Positions 1 to 7,799 of a stretch of 14,624 nucleotides of DNA are shown here, piece by piece. Both the position numbers and the translations under genes were made by a program. Each line of letters starts with the position of its first letter. The first letter of the stretch is position 1. Under the pieces are notes generated by a model. That model saw only the letters and a list, made by a program, of their open reading frames with translations. It did not search any database and was not told where the DNA came from. This DNA is from Candidatus Moranbacteria bacterium CG_4_8_14_3_um_filter_41_13 (GTDB lineage Bacteria > Patescibacteriota > Minisyncoccia > Moranbacterales > UBA1568), in NCBI GenBank assembly GCA_002782305.1, contig PFHN01000028.1:1-14624 (forward strand), written 5' to 3'.

Positions 1-759
1 GGCCTCGAAAGCACCAACGCGGATACGATCAGTAATATTGTTGATACGCACCGTTTTGAGACGACTTCCTGCTCCTTTTTCTTGGTCCTCAACTTTGTGT
101 TTGATGAGAGCAAGCGTCAAATCACGAGAAATGACTGGCGGATAACCCAGTTGTTTCAGGAGGAGTGGCGCAGCACCGATGTGATCGAGATGACCATGCG
201 TGAAGATCACACCACGGATATTTTTTTCTTTCCCCTTGAGATAATTGGCATTAGGAATAATATAATCGATACCTGGCATATCTTCTTCTGGAAACTGAAG
301 TCCCATATCGATAATCACGATATCATTCCCATATTCAAAGACGGTCATATTGCGACCTACTTCTTCTTGTCCACCAAGAGGAATGATACGGAGACGCTTC
401 TCACCAAGAGCAGGAACACTGATGCCATTGTGTGTTGATTCGAGACGACTCTTCATCGGCATCGGAAAACGACGATTATTTTTCTGACCACCTTTCTTTC
501 CGGCAGTTCTCCTTGGTTGTCCCACTTGTTTTGATTTACTCGGAGTTCCTGAGGATACAAACTTAACGCTTGTGGTACCAACGGTCTTCATAGGTGACAC
601 TCCTGATCTCCCTGATGCTTGTTGTCTTGGAACATACTCTTTGTGTCCACCCTTAGGGGCTTGAGCATGAGCAACGATACCTTCGAAGGCACCTGGAGCC
701 GACGGTTTGCCCAAACCGCTCGCATTGCTTTTATTTTGAAACGAATTATTCGTCTGCAT
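1..759 (-). CDS. rnj: Ribonuclease J, N-terminal part (3' end beyond window)
   Basis: Metallo-beta-lactamase/beta-CASP ribonuclease (RNase J: 5'-3' exonuclease and endonuclease in mRNA decay and rRNA maturation, cytoplasmic). The visible 253 residues carry the zinc-binding signature HGHLDHIGA at residues 188-196. The beta-lactamase fold is entered through RIIPLGGQEEVGRNM and VIIDMGLQFPEEDMPGIDY. The start is the ATG at 759-757; an in-frame TGA lies five codons upstream. In RNase J1 of Bacillus the HGH motif is near residue 74, so this protein has roughly 110 extra N-terminal residues. They are rich in Gly, Ser, Gln, Lys and Arg, contain almost no hydrophobic runs, and look disordered and possibly RNA-binding. 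The usual fourth motif residue is Glu (HGHEDH); here it is Leu, which leaves the metal ligands intact. The gene follows tRNA-Leu by 185 nt with no clear terminator between them, so cotranscription is possible. No Shine-Dalgarno site is visible. The beta-CASP and C-terminal domains lie outside the window. Confidence 0.93.
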   Translation of the reverse strand, partial: MQTNNSFQNKSNASGLGKPSAPGAFEGIVAHAQAPKGGHKEYVPRQQASGRSGVSPMKTVGTTSVKFVSSGTPSKSKQVGQPRRTAGKKGGQKNNRRFPMPMKSRLESTHNGISVPALGEKRLRIIPLGGQEEVGRNMTVFEYGNDIVIIDMGLQFPEEDMPGIDYIIPNANYLKGKEKNIRGVIFTHGHLDHIGAAPLLLKQLGYPPVISRDLTLALIKHKVEDQEKGAGSRLKTVRINNITDRIRVGAFEA

Positions 760-944
760 ACTGTTTACTTTTTCTCAGACATTCTTCGTGCTCTGGTCTT
801 CAAGGAAGATACCAAGTGAAGAATATCTGGGATATTGATTATTTTTTCTTGTGGTATTTTTTAGCCATCAAGAAAAATGAATTATTACGAAAGATGAACC
901 CTCTCTTATCGAAAAAATCGAAGGGAAGGATTATGTTTACGTTG

Positions 945-1028
945 TGCCGAAAGAGGGACTCGAACCCTCATGCTCTTGCGAGCGCTAGCACCTGAAGCTA
1001 GTGCGTCTACCAATTCCGCCATCTCGGC
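945..1028 (-). tRNA. tRNA-Leu (anticodon CAG)
   Basis: An 84-nt class II tRNA. The acceptor stem GCCGAGA pairs with TTTCGGC (one G-U), and the D-arm contains GGTAGACGC. The anticodon stem CTAGC/GCTAG encloses the loop TTCAGGT with anticodon CAG. A long variable arm follows, and the T-arm is GAGGG-TTCGAGT-CCCTC. The long variable arm and anticodon identify leucine. The discriminator base is A. The 3' CCA is not encoded (genomic bases are A-CAA), so it must be added by CCA transferase. Confidence 0.96.
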
Positions 1029-1141
1029 CTTTTTCTTTTTTCAAAAAGACAAAAAATGCCTTTCTTATCGATATAAATACCTTACCTAAGCGAAAAAGAG
1101 ATATAGAACCCAAGTGTCAAACTCGGATTGCTCAGTTGTCT

Positions 1142-1170
1142 ATTGTAGCATAACTTTCTTCTCTTGTCAA
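1142..1170 (-). promoter_or_regulatory. Sigma70-type promoter of tRNA-Leu
   Basis: TTGACA (1170-1165), a 17-nt spacer and TACAAT (1147-1142) preceded by TGC, which makes it also an extended -10. This is near-perfect consensus. The predicted start, near 1135, gives a tRNA 5' leader of about 107 nt. The -35 box begins 11 nt after the manC stop codon, so the tRNA (and perhaps RNase J) has its own strong promoter. I see no terminator between manC and this promoter. Confidence 0.85.
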
Positions 1171-1181
1171 TCAGGGCTCTT

Positions 1182-2213
1182 TTATAGCTCTTCTGACCCA
1201 CTTTCTTTGAGCTTTTCTACAATCTTCTTCACATCTTCGGCTCGCCCCCTCTTGCACACAAGGATACTACCTTTGGTTTCAACAATAATCAAATCCTCTA
1301 CGCCGATGGTGGTGATAAGGCGATTCTCAGTACTATAGGTGAAAACGTTCTTTGAATCGATGCCTATATGTCTCATTTTCGAATTTGGTCCCAGAATATC
1401 AGACAGACTATCAAACGATCCAATATCACTCCAACCAAAATCCCCTGCTATCATACCCACCCTTTTTGATTTTTCTGAAAGTGCATAATCAATAGAGACC
1501 GAAGGAATAGTCTTGTATTTCTGAAGAACCTTCGCATAGGGAGCTTCGAAGAAACTCGCTATCTCTGGAGCACAAAGAGCGATTTCTTCCAAAAACGTTC
1601 TTGCATTAAAGAAATACATCCCGGAGTTCCACAGATACTTGCCTGATGACAGATACTTCTTGGCAGTTTTCAGATCCGGTTTCTCTTTGAATTCGAGAAC
1701 GGGGAAGATATGATGCATTGCCTTCTTCCCTCGACGAATATAGCCATAACCTGTTTCCGGCTTGGTGGGTACAATGCCAATCGTACCAATAATATTCTCT
1801 TGCATCTGAGCTATTGTCTGCATTACTTCTTGGTACGCTGATTCGTTGCCGATATAGTGATCAGATGGAAGGAATAATACATTCTCAGAAACATCAATCT
1901 TCACTTTCTCTGTCAGATACTTCATCGCCAGCGATATAGCTGGAGCGGTGTTGCGAGCTGATGGTTCGATGATAATATTCTTCTCTGAAAACTTCCGATC
2001 CCGCTTCCTGATCTGACTCAGTACATAGGAGGCACTGTCTTTGTTGGTGACGAAGAAAATATGCTCTACTGGAAGAAGTTTGTGAATACGATCAAATGTT
2101 CCCTGCAGGAGTGATTTATCACCGTACAGTTTCAAAAATTGTTTTGGGAGATTTTTTCGACTCATCGGCCAGAGACGCGTTCCAGATCCGCCACACAGAA
2201 TAACACTATACAT
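1182..2213 (-). CDS. manC: Mannose-1-phosphate guanylyltransferase (monofunctional)
   Basis: Makes GDP-mannose from GTP and mannose-1-phosphate for glycan synthesis in the cytoplasm. The nucleotidyltransferase signature GGSGTRLWPMSR is at residues 8-19, followed by PKQF at 23-26. Further family motifs are EPSARNTAPA (83-92), LPSDH (115-119, metal-binding Asp region), PETGYGYI (152-159), FKEKP (175-179), LWNSGMYFF (194-202) and FGWSDIGS (259-266). At 343 residues the protein has the guanylyltransferase and short beta-helix part. It lacks the C-terminal phosphomannose isomerase cupin domain of the bifunctional proteins of about 470 residues. That isomerase activity is instead supplied by the gene immediately upstream, whose stop is 17 nt from this ATG, so the two are very likely one operon. 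Phosphomannomutase, the step between them, is not in the window. The ATG start begins directly at the MYSVILCGG strand; no ribosome binding site is seen. Confidence 0.93.
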   Translation of the reverse strand: MYSVILCGGSGTRLWPMSRKNLPKQFLKLYGDKSLLQGTFDRIHKLLPVEHIFFVTNKDSASYVLSQIRKRDRKFSEKNIIIEPSARNTAPAISLAMKYLTEKVKIDVSENVLFLPSDHYIGNESAYQEVMQTIAQMQENIIGTIGIVPTKPETGYGYIRRGKKAMHHIFPVLEFKEKPDLKTAKKYLSSGKYLWNSGMYFFNARTFLEEIALCAPEIASFFEAPYAKVLQKYKTIPSVSIDYALSEKSKRVGMIAGDFGWSDIGSFDSLSDILGPNSKMRHIGIDSKNVFTYSTENRLITTIGVEDLIIVETKGSILVCKRGRAEDVKKIVEKLKESGSEEL

Positions 2214-2230
2214 AGCATTTCATTTTTTAT

Positions 2231-3262
2231 TTATGCAACCAAAAGCTTCTTCAAAGACTCTACCATATCGACGGGCGTCGGATTGATGCCGTATTTGAGT
2301 GCAAGATAATAGGATGCAAAATCAGCAACGAGAATGGAGCCAAACATCTTCTCAAACACGTTCTCTCCAGGCATATCGATAGTCTCCACTTCTACGCCTT
2401 TCTCCTGAAGCAGTTTCGCGGTGATTTCGAAACGACGGAGCATCATCTTAAAATCATCACTGGTATCACGGAGCATCACGACGATAAACTTCGCCTGGGG
2501 ATTCGTATAGCCCACCATTTCATTGTGATTGAGCTCCGGAAAAAAATTATAAAAAGCAGGTGTCTTGGAAGTCTCGTTTATCTTGATCTTCCAAATCATC
2601 GCAACGCTCTTGAATCGAGTCGTCCCGAAGATGACTGGAGTCTTGCCGAAAAGTTTCTCTGAAAGCGCCTTCCCTTGCGCTTCGAACTCTGATATTTGCC
2701 CCTGTAATTTTTCCGCCCCGGTGAGTATCTCTTCCCTGGTATCTGGCACGAGTCCCTGATTGATGAGTACTCTATACATAGCACCGAAGAAATATCCCGT
2801 TCCGACGCGAGGCTGAAACCCTTCTGATGGAATCGGCATTTTCACGAACGGCACACTATGCTCCTTGCACATCTCCTCAATTTTTCCGCCACTCGAAAAC
2901 CCAATACAGGGAAGATTATGCTTCAGAGCTTCTTCAAAGGAGGCAATTGTCTCTTCAGTGTTACCGGAATATGAACAGATAAAGTTGAGGCACTGATCAT
3001 AAGCTTCATGAGGAAGTCCATAGAATCGATTCTGAAAAATCCCCAATCGCTTGCCAGTTGATTTTCCACGCTTGGCGAGATCGCTCAGGTAGACACGAAA
3101 AAGATTCCCTGGAAGTGCCGATCCACCCATCCCAGAAATCATAATCGATTTGAAATCCCCATCCACTCTTGCATCTTTCGCAATCTCAAACCCAGTAGCA
3201 AACTGATCAGGGCTATCAACAATCATCTGACGAAAATTGAACGTATCAAGTGAATGAAGCAT
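2231..3262 (-). CDS. Bifunctional phosphoglucose/phosphomannose isomerase (SIS-domain type)
   Basis: Interconverts fructose-6-phosphate with glucose-6-phosphate and mannose-6-phosphate. It belongs to the archaeal-type SIS-fold PGI/PMI family, not the large classical PGI. Residues 42-49 (ISGMGGSA) open the first SIS domain, and SYSGNTEET (97-105) is the sugar-phosphate-binding loop. PRVGTGYFFG (151-160) follows. The segment FPELNHNEMVGY (about 241-252) contains the Glu and His expected in the catalytic region of this family. The length (343) is normal for the family. It lies 17 nt upstream of manC, so the pair links fructose-6-phosphate to GDP-mannose, with only phosphomannomutase missing. The ATG start agrees with the family N-terminus. 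There is a 91-nt gap to the upstream solute-binding protein gene without a convincing promoter or terminator, so the operon may continue from secG. Confidence 0.9.
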   Translation of the reverse strand: MLHSLDTFNFRQMIVDSPDQFATGFEIAKDARVDGDFKSIMISGMGGSALPGNLFRVYLSDLAKRGKSTGKRLGIFQNRFYGLPHEAYDQCLNFICSYSGNTEETIASFEEALKHNLPCIGFSSGGKIEEMCKEHSVPFVKMPIPSEGFQPRVGTGYFFGAMYRVLINQGLVPDTREEILTGAEKLQGQISEFEAQGKALSEKLFGKTPVIFGTTRFKSVAMIWKIKINETSKTPAFYNFFPELNHNEMVGYTNPQAKFIVVMLRDTSDDFKMMLRRFEITAKLLQEKGVEVETIDMPGENVFEKMFGSILVADFASYYLALKYGINPTPVDMVESLKKLLVA

Positions 3263-3353
3263 ATATGTATTTCTTTACTATTTATTCTTTTTTATGTAAT
3301 ACTCCCAAATAATCTATGTATTTGAGCCTCCTTTGTGAATCATACACCAAAAT

Positions 3354-5024
3354 CTACTTCTTTACACGTTTTGTATTAATATACCAATCTTTCAGAGTAC
3401 TCAGACGTGAGTGGGCTATATCGATATTCTGCACGTTCATACCTTTCACCGTGCTATTCATAACATAGAGATAATCTTGTGTATACAGGAACACGGCAGG
3501 ATTCTCTTTCTGTAAAATCTCTTGAAATGTTTTATACTGCTCTTTTTGTTTATCTAAATTTAATTCTTCTCGAAGCGAGGTAAGGATATCATCCATTTCT
3601 TTGTTATCAAACAGTGCTACATTCAGCCCTGGGTCACGTTTCTGACTTGAATGCCAGAAAGAAAACGGATCCGAATCGAGCATCGCTGCTTCACCAAAGA
3701 GGAGAGCTTCATATTCACGAGGACGAATCACATTTTGCTGTAAATCAGCAGGTGGCAAGATGTTTACATTGACGCGCACACCTACCGCTTGCCATTCTTC
3801 TTTCAGAAGGTCTGCCGTCAAAGCAAGTTCTGCCCAATCAGGCACGGTGAGGTTTATTTCAAGAACTGTTCCTTGCTTCGATCGAATCCCGTCCTCCCCT
3901 CGCGTCCAGCCATGTTCATCAAGTAATGCATTTGCCTTCTCTACGTCAAACGAAGATTGCTCACTTAAATCTGTGTAACCTGTCATAAATGGAGCGAGTC
4001 CTGAGTATACTGGTTCTCCTTTTCCTAAGAGGACTGTATCGATGAGCTTTCTTCGATCTGTCGCATACTGAAGAGCGAGTCTCACTTCATCGTGTGCCAA
4101 AGGAACACTCTTGGTAATATTGAAGAATACCGCGAAAATACGTGGGATATGCAGACTGTAGACACGCGTACTCTTCTGCTCTTGCAATTTCTCAAGATTA
4201 TGTGGCGTAACAGATTCAATACCAATCACTTCTTTTCTCTTGTAGGCATCAATCAGGCTTGATTCATCAGGATAAAATCGCAGAATGACTTTTGTAATAT
4301 ACGGTGATCCTTCAAAATAATCCTTCCAAGCATGGAGTTCATACGAAAGAATATTGCCACTAGAGTCTTTCTCGGTAGCAACAAAACTGTATGGACCGCT
4401 CCCAATCGGTGCCAAATTGTAATCAGCGAGGAAAACATTCTCAGGAGAAATATCTTGCCAGATATGCTTTGGCAGGATACCTACTGTCAAATTCTCTAAG
4501 AATCCGAAATACGGTTTCTGCAGAGAAAATGAAACGGTATATTCATCAGGAGCACTCACCTCTACGGATTGCCAGTTCCCCCGAAGTGGACTCTTATAGG
4601 CTGGATTCTGGATTGATTGGATGGTGTATACCACATCGCCAGATGTGAGTGCCTCTCCATCATGAAATTTCACCCCTTGTTTCAAATGAACAGTATATGT
4701 TTTATTATCCTCAGAAACAGTATAATCACTGGCGAGACGATTTACGAGATGACCTTCGCCATCATACCCAAACAGTCCACTATAGATGAGTTCTACAAGA
4801 TCTGCATCAGCCTCGCTCGTCTGAGACAGAATCGGATTGATATATCTCGGCTGAGCGACAATGCCTTCGATATATTCACCGCCTGCTTTCGGAACAGGAA
4901 CAGTCGAAACCATATAAAACGCTCCCAACCAAAAAAGAAGAGCCCCAAGTCCGGTAGCCACAAAAAGGGAAACAATAATTTTGTCCCTTACTTTCAAAAC
5001 CTGGAAAAGACGAAACCACTTCAT
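3354..5024 (-). CDS. Family 5 extracellular solute-binding protein (OppA/DppA-like), membrane-anchored
   Basis: A 556-residue protein of the SBP_bac_5 family, which binds peptides or other solutes outside the membrane for ABC import. Residues 1-14 are basic and 15-40 form one hydrophobic segment. The mature domain starts at YIEGIVAQPRYINPILSQ and has the family signature YTVHLKQGVKFHDGEALTSGDVV split over residues 110-132. Later family features include ALQYATDRRKLI and a C-terminal lobe ending in LKDWYINTKR. No lipobox cysteine follows the hydrophobic segment, so I infer an N-terminal membrane anchor, not a lipoprotein. No permease or ATPase gene is adjacent. It follows secG by 45 nt and is probably cotranscribed with it. 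The ATG start puts a short positive stretch in front of the anchor. Substrate cannot be assigned. Confidence 0.88.
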   Translation of the reverse strand: MKWFRLFQVLKVRDKIIVSLFVATGLGALLFWLGAFYMVSTVPVPKAGGEYIEGIVAQPRYINPILSQTSEADADLVELIYSGLFGYDGEGHLVNRLASDYTVSEDNKTYTVHLKQGVKFHDGEALTSGDVVYTIQSIQNPAYKSPLRGNWQSVEVSAPDEYTVSFSLQKPYFGFLENLTVGILPKHIWQDISPENVFLADYNLAPIGSGPYSFVATEKDSSGNILSYELHAWKDYFEGSPYITKVILRFYPDESSLIDAYKRKEVIGIESVTPHNLEKLQEQKSTRVYSLHIPRIFAVFFNITKSVPLAHDEVRLALQYATDRRKLIDTVLLGKGEPVYSGLAPFMTGYTDLSEQSSFDVEKANALLDEHGWTRGEDGIRSKQGTVLEINLTVPDWAELALTADLLKEEWQAVGVRVNVNILPPADLQQNVIRPREYEALLFGEAAMLDSDPFSFWHSSQKRDPGLNVALFDNKEMDDILTSLREELNLDKQKEQYKTFQEILQKENPAVFLYTQDYLYVMNSTVKGMNVQNIDIAHSRLSTLKDWYINTKRVKK

Positions 5025-5069
5025 TTTTCTCAGGATAATAATGGATTCTAAGATACGAATACGCGTATA

Positions 5070-5294
5070 TTAAGAATTAAGAGGTGCCCACACATTGAAT
5101 ACTGCGAGCACAAAGAAAATGATAGCTAGAATAACAGTAGCGTACACAAGAAACTTTTCCATCCCTCTCTTGGTATAATACCCTCCAAAGTCACCGCCAA
5201 AAGTACTCCCGAGTCCAGAACCACGATTCTGAAGAAGAATAGAGACGATAAGGAGAAGAGCTACGATGGCCTGCACAATAAGGAGAATCCTCAT
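5070..5294 (-). CDS. secG: Preprotein translocase subunit SecG
   Basis: Small accessory subunit of the SecYEG channel in the cytoplasmic membrane. The 74 residues hold two membrane segments (about 3-21 and 48-69). Between them is a Gly-rich cytoplasmic loop, QNRGSGLGSTFGGDFGG, with the QNR-G-GLG pattern typical of SecG. I chose the ATG at 5294. A longer reading from TTG at 5366 would add 24 polar residues in front of the first membrane segment and would begin only about 2-3 nt after the predicted transcription start. A consensus promoter lies upstream and the solute-binding protein gene follows 45 nt downstream. No Shine-Dalgarno site is visible. Confidence 0.92.
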   Translation of the reverse strand: MRILLIVQAIVALLLIVSILLQNRGSGLGSTFGGDFGGYYTKRGMEKFLVYATVILAIIFFVLAVFNVWAPLNS

Positions 5295-5374
5295 AGTATA
5301 ATCAAAAAAATAATCCGATGAACCATTGACTGAAACGAGATAAAATGGCAAGAATGCCTTTTTCAAGCCTTTCT

Positions 5375-5403
5375 ATTCTAGCAAGGAAGTCACATTCCGT
5401 CAA
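5375..5403 (-). promoter_or_regulatory. Sigma70-type promoter upstream of secG
   Basis: TTGACG (5403-5398), exactly 17 nt, then TAGAAT (5380-5375). The predicted start, near 5368, gives a leader of about 75 nt before the ATG of secG at 5294. It probably drives secG, the solute-binding protein gene and possibly the isomerase-manC pair. It lies 77 nt downstream of the rodA stop codon. Confidence 0.75.
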
Positions 5404-5479
5404 TTAATTTTAACTAAAGAGAGGGCTCCAAGAGATACTATTTGCTTATAAAAAGCCAAAAAAATACTGTCTGATAGCA

Positions 5480-6598
5480 CTAATCAAGGGAACCTCTTTC
5501 GAGAGAAATATGGAGATCGTAATCGCTGTGTTTCTTTTGATAGATATTGAGAAGGAGGCCTACAGAGAAGAAAGTGGCAACAAGAGAACTCCCACCATAA
5601 CTGAGAAACGGAGCGGGAATACCTGTGACTGGCATCAGCCCAATATTCATTCCTACATTGATGATGATCTGCACAAAGAGCATTGTAAATATCCCTACAG
5701 AAACAAGGTATCCAAAATTATCACTCGCCATTTCACCAATACGTTTTATGCGATAGAGAATAATTCCGTAGACACTCACCACAAAAAACGCTCCAATAAG
5801 TCCGAGCTCTTCAGAGATGACTGCAAAGATGAAATCAGTGTGCTTTTCGGGAAGGAAATTGAGCTGGGATTGCGATCCATGACCGACGCCCTTGCCAGTG
5901 ATTCCTCCGGATCCGACAGCCACAATGGCTTGAAGGACATTATAACCACTCCCACGAGGATCGAGCTCTGGATGGAGAAAAGTGTTAATACGGTCTTTTT
6001 GGTAATCAGCCAAAACAAACCAACTCCCCAAAGTAAGCGTCAATCCAAGTATAGTGAGTACTATGAGATGTTTCATTCGTAGTCCTGACGAAAGAATCAT
6101 ACTCACCCATATAGCACCGAGTACAAGACTGGACCCAAGATCGGGTTGCTTCAATACTAAAAAGATAAGGGTAATCGAAAGAACGAACGAAACAATGACT
6201 CTTGCCCATTCCCCGAGCTCTGATTTCTTCTTTGAAATAAAACTCGCAAGAAAAATAATGAGTACCACTTTAGAAAACTCTACTGGCTGAACTTGAAAGA
6301 GACCAAAAGAGACCCATCCTGCTGTACCATTGACTGTCCTACCGAAGAAGAGCACTGCAAGTAAAACAAAAAGCATGGAAAAGTAAAGGAGCGTACTATA
6401 TTTTCGAATATGTCTATAATCAAGAAATGTAATAAACATCATCACAGCAATCCCAAAAACGATGAAAATAGATTGCTTCAAAAAATAGTCCACTCCAGAA
6501 ACGCTGGAGATACTATACAAAGTAAGTAGACTCACTCCCAAGAGGAGAAAGACTGCTGAAAGAAGTACAAAATCGAGTTTGAAAAATATCTGAAGCAC
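5480..6598 (-). CDS. rodA: Peptidoglycan glycosyltransferase RodA (SEDS family)
   Basis: Integral membrane glycan polymerase that elongates peptidoglycan from lipid II with a class B PBP partner. The 372 residues form about ten membrane segments. Family motifs in order: QPVEFSK (104-110), KQPDLGSS (150-157), DPRGSGYNVLQA (213-224), GVGHGSQSQLNFLPEKHTDF (237-256; the Asp at 255 corresponds to the essential SEDS Asp), ISEELG (261-266), and NVGMNIGLMPVTGIPAPFLSYGGSS (split over 314-337). The GHGSQSQLNFLPEKHTDF form and the compact length indicate RodA, not FtsW. The start is GTG at 6598. It follows the small Cys-motif membrane protein by 49 nt and probably shares its promoter. No PBP gene is in the window. 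Confidence 0.95.
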   Translation of the reverse strand: MLQIFFKLDFVLLSAVFLLLGVSLLTLYSISSVSGVDYFLKQSIFIVFGIAVMMFITFLDYRHIRKYSTLLYFSMLFVLLAVLFFGRTVNGTAGWVSFGLFQVQPVEFSKVVLIIFLASFISKKKSELGEWARVIVSFVLSITLIFLVLKQPDLGSSLVLGAIWVSMILSSGLRMKHLIVLTILGLTLTLGSWFVLADYQKDRINTFLHPELDPRGSGYNVLQAIVAVGSGGITGKGVGHGSQSQLNFLPEKHTDFIFAVISEELGLIGAFFVVSVYGIILYRIKRIGEMASDNFGYLVSVGIFTMLFVQIIINVGMNIGLMPVTGIPAPFLSYGGSSLVATFFSVGLLLNIYQKKHSDYDLHISLERGSLD

Positions 6599-6647
6599 AA
6601 AAGAGAAAATTAGTAAAAGGAAGACAGACTACAAGCAGAAGAATCTT

Positions 6648-7487
6648 TTATCTCCTCCCTACAGAAACAGGGGCAACAGTCCCACTTATGTATTGTTTGA
6701 TAAAGTTCTCAGAATGGTACACGTCAGCATCAACAATCATCTCAACATTCTCTACAGTACCAGGAAAAGCTGTTGGCCAAACGAGTCTGAAATCTCGGTT
6801 CTCATTCGAGCGAAGAGTATTCATCACAGTAGAATTGATTGCGAGAGGCATATTGTTTCTGTCACGGAGGATAACCTGTATGACGACAGAACGAAAATCG
6901 TATTGACTCTCATTCGAAACGAGCCCAACAGCTTCGCCGAACACCGCACTCGATGTAACCTCGTTATAGCGTTTCTGATAAATATTCACTGCTGGTTTCT
7001 CTTGGTAACCAGAAAAGTGTGCCCACTCTATATTGTCAGTGAGCACCGAAACGCTCGCTGGCATTGTGCTTGATTGAAGGTTGAATTCTAGAATATATTT
7101 ATTCTCGAGTGGCAGAATATAACCCGTACCAGTGCGAGATGCAAGAACAGTTTGAGAGGCATCTTTGAGAATAACCGTGTAAGAAAAAGAGACAGCACCA
7201 GCCTCACCGTTTGGATTGAATACTTTGGCAACGATATCATAGGTATCTTTTCCGCTCGGGATAAAGTGTTCTTCCTTCATCTGCAGAAGTTCCCCAGTAA
7301 CGACTTCCTTGCATACTAAAGCGCAGACACCACCACAGTCCAATCCTGTTTCATTTTGATTCTGCTTTCCATCAAAACATGTTTCTGGATCCTTGATAAA
7401 GCCATAATATATTATTATGCCAAAAAGAACAGCAAGAAGAAAATAAGTAAAAAAAATGAGAAACTGCTTCGTTTGTCTGGATATCAT
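6648..7487 (-). CDS. Membrane-anchored protein with short Cys-rich motif, function unknown
   Basis: A 279-residue protein I cannot assign to a named family. Residues 8-30 form one hydrophobic membrane segment following a short positive N-terminus, so most of the protein should lie outside the membrane. Directly after it comes a cysteine motif: C37-x-D-G, N-x-x-E-x-G-x-D-C51-G-G-x-C55-x-x-x-C59. Similar motifs occur in surface proteins of CPR bacteria and archaea. The four cysteines could form disulfides or a metal site. The remainder (about 65-270) is rich in beta-strand patterns, including YDIVAKVFNPN, which resembles LEA14/FxLYD-like immunoglobulin-type domains, perhaps two of them. The ATG start has no Shine-Dalgarno site; the bases before it are pyrimidine-rich. 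It is the first gene before rodA, so an envelope role is inferred. Confidence 0.8.
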   Translation of the reverse strand: MISRQTKQFLIFFTYFLLAVLFGIIIYYGFIKDPETCFDGKQNQNETGLDCGGVCALVCKEVVTGELLQMKEEHFIPSGKDTYDIVAKVFNPNGEAGAVSFSYTVILKDASQTVLASRTGTGYILPLENKYILEFNLQSSTMPASVSVLTDNIEWAHFSGYQEKPAVNIYQKRYNEVTSSAVFGEAVGLVSNESQYDFRSVVIQVILRDRNNMPLAINSTVMNTLRSNENRDFRLVWPTAFPGTVENVEMIVDADVYHSENFIKQYISGTVAPVSVGRR

Positions 7488-7539
7488 AAAGAAGAAAGAA
7501 ATTATAAATAGCGCAAAGAAGTACTGAGGTTGTATGTAC

Positions 7540-7548
7540 AGTATAGCA
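7540..7548 (-). promoter_or_regulatory. Extended -10 promoter of the Cys-motif protein/rodA operon
   Basis: TGC-TATACT (7548-7540) is a good extended -10; no good -35 box is spaced correctly. The predicted start lies about 45 nt before the ATG at 7487. The element sits within an imperfect palindrome with GTATG/CATAC outer arms (about 7532-7550), which could be an operator but may be chance. Confidence 0.5.
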
Positions 7549-7709
7549 TACTTTCGTTTTGTCTATTCTCTGCCTTTATTTATTGTATTTTCTGAGTAAA
7601 AGCAATCTTTTGTCTCGGTTGAAATTTTTTGTCGCAAGAATTTTTCTGAACGGCTCCCAGAGGGATTATTTGTGATCAAAAAATTTCTCTGATTATTTGA
7701 AATAAACAC

Positions 7710-7799
7710 AAAAAAACCCTGCCCGCCTTGGGAGGGAACCTTTTTCAGGCTGTATTTTGTAAAAAGAATTTGAAGAGGAACCCTCCGAAGGCGGGCAGG
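7710..7799 (-). terminator. Long GC-rich intrinsic terminator of the 23S-5S unit
   Basis: On the minus strand the arm CCTGCCCGCCTT-C-GGAGGG (7799-7781) pairs with CCCTCC-C-AAGGCGGGCAGG (about 7736-7718). That gives 12 bp, a C-C mismatch, then 6 bp, closing a loop of about 45 nt. Seven T follow immediately (7716-7710). It stands about 85 nt after the end of the outer 5S and before the next promoter, so it ends the rRNA transcript. Such GC-rich arms contrast with the AT-rich surroundings. Confidence 0.82.

Noticed and set aside
839..868. Nine-residue ORF MAKKYHKKK on the minus strand between tRNA-Leu and RNase J
   Set aside because: It is too short to judge, has no ribosome binding site, and Lys-rich short ORFs are expected in AT-rich DNA.
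3320..3335. AAAGGAGGC Shine-Dalgarno-like sequence between the solute-binding protein and isomerase genes
   Set aside because: No start codon follows at a usable distance, and it is about 65 nt from the next ATG.
5295..5366. Longer SecG starting at TTG 5366
   Set aside because: The extra 24 residues are not SecG-like and the TTG lies almost at the predicted transcription start.
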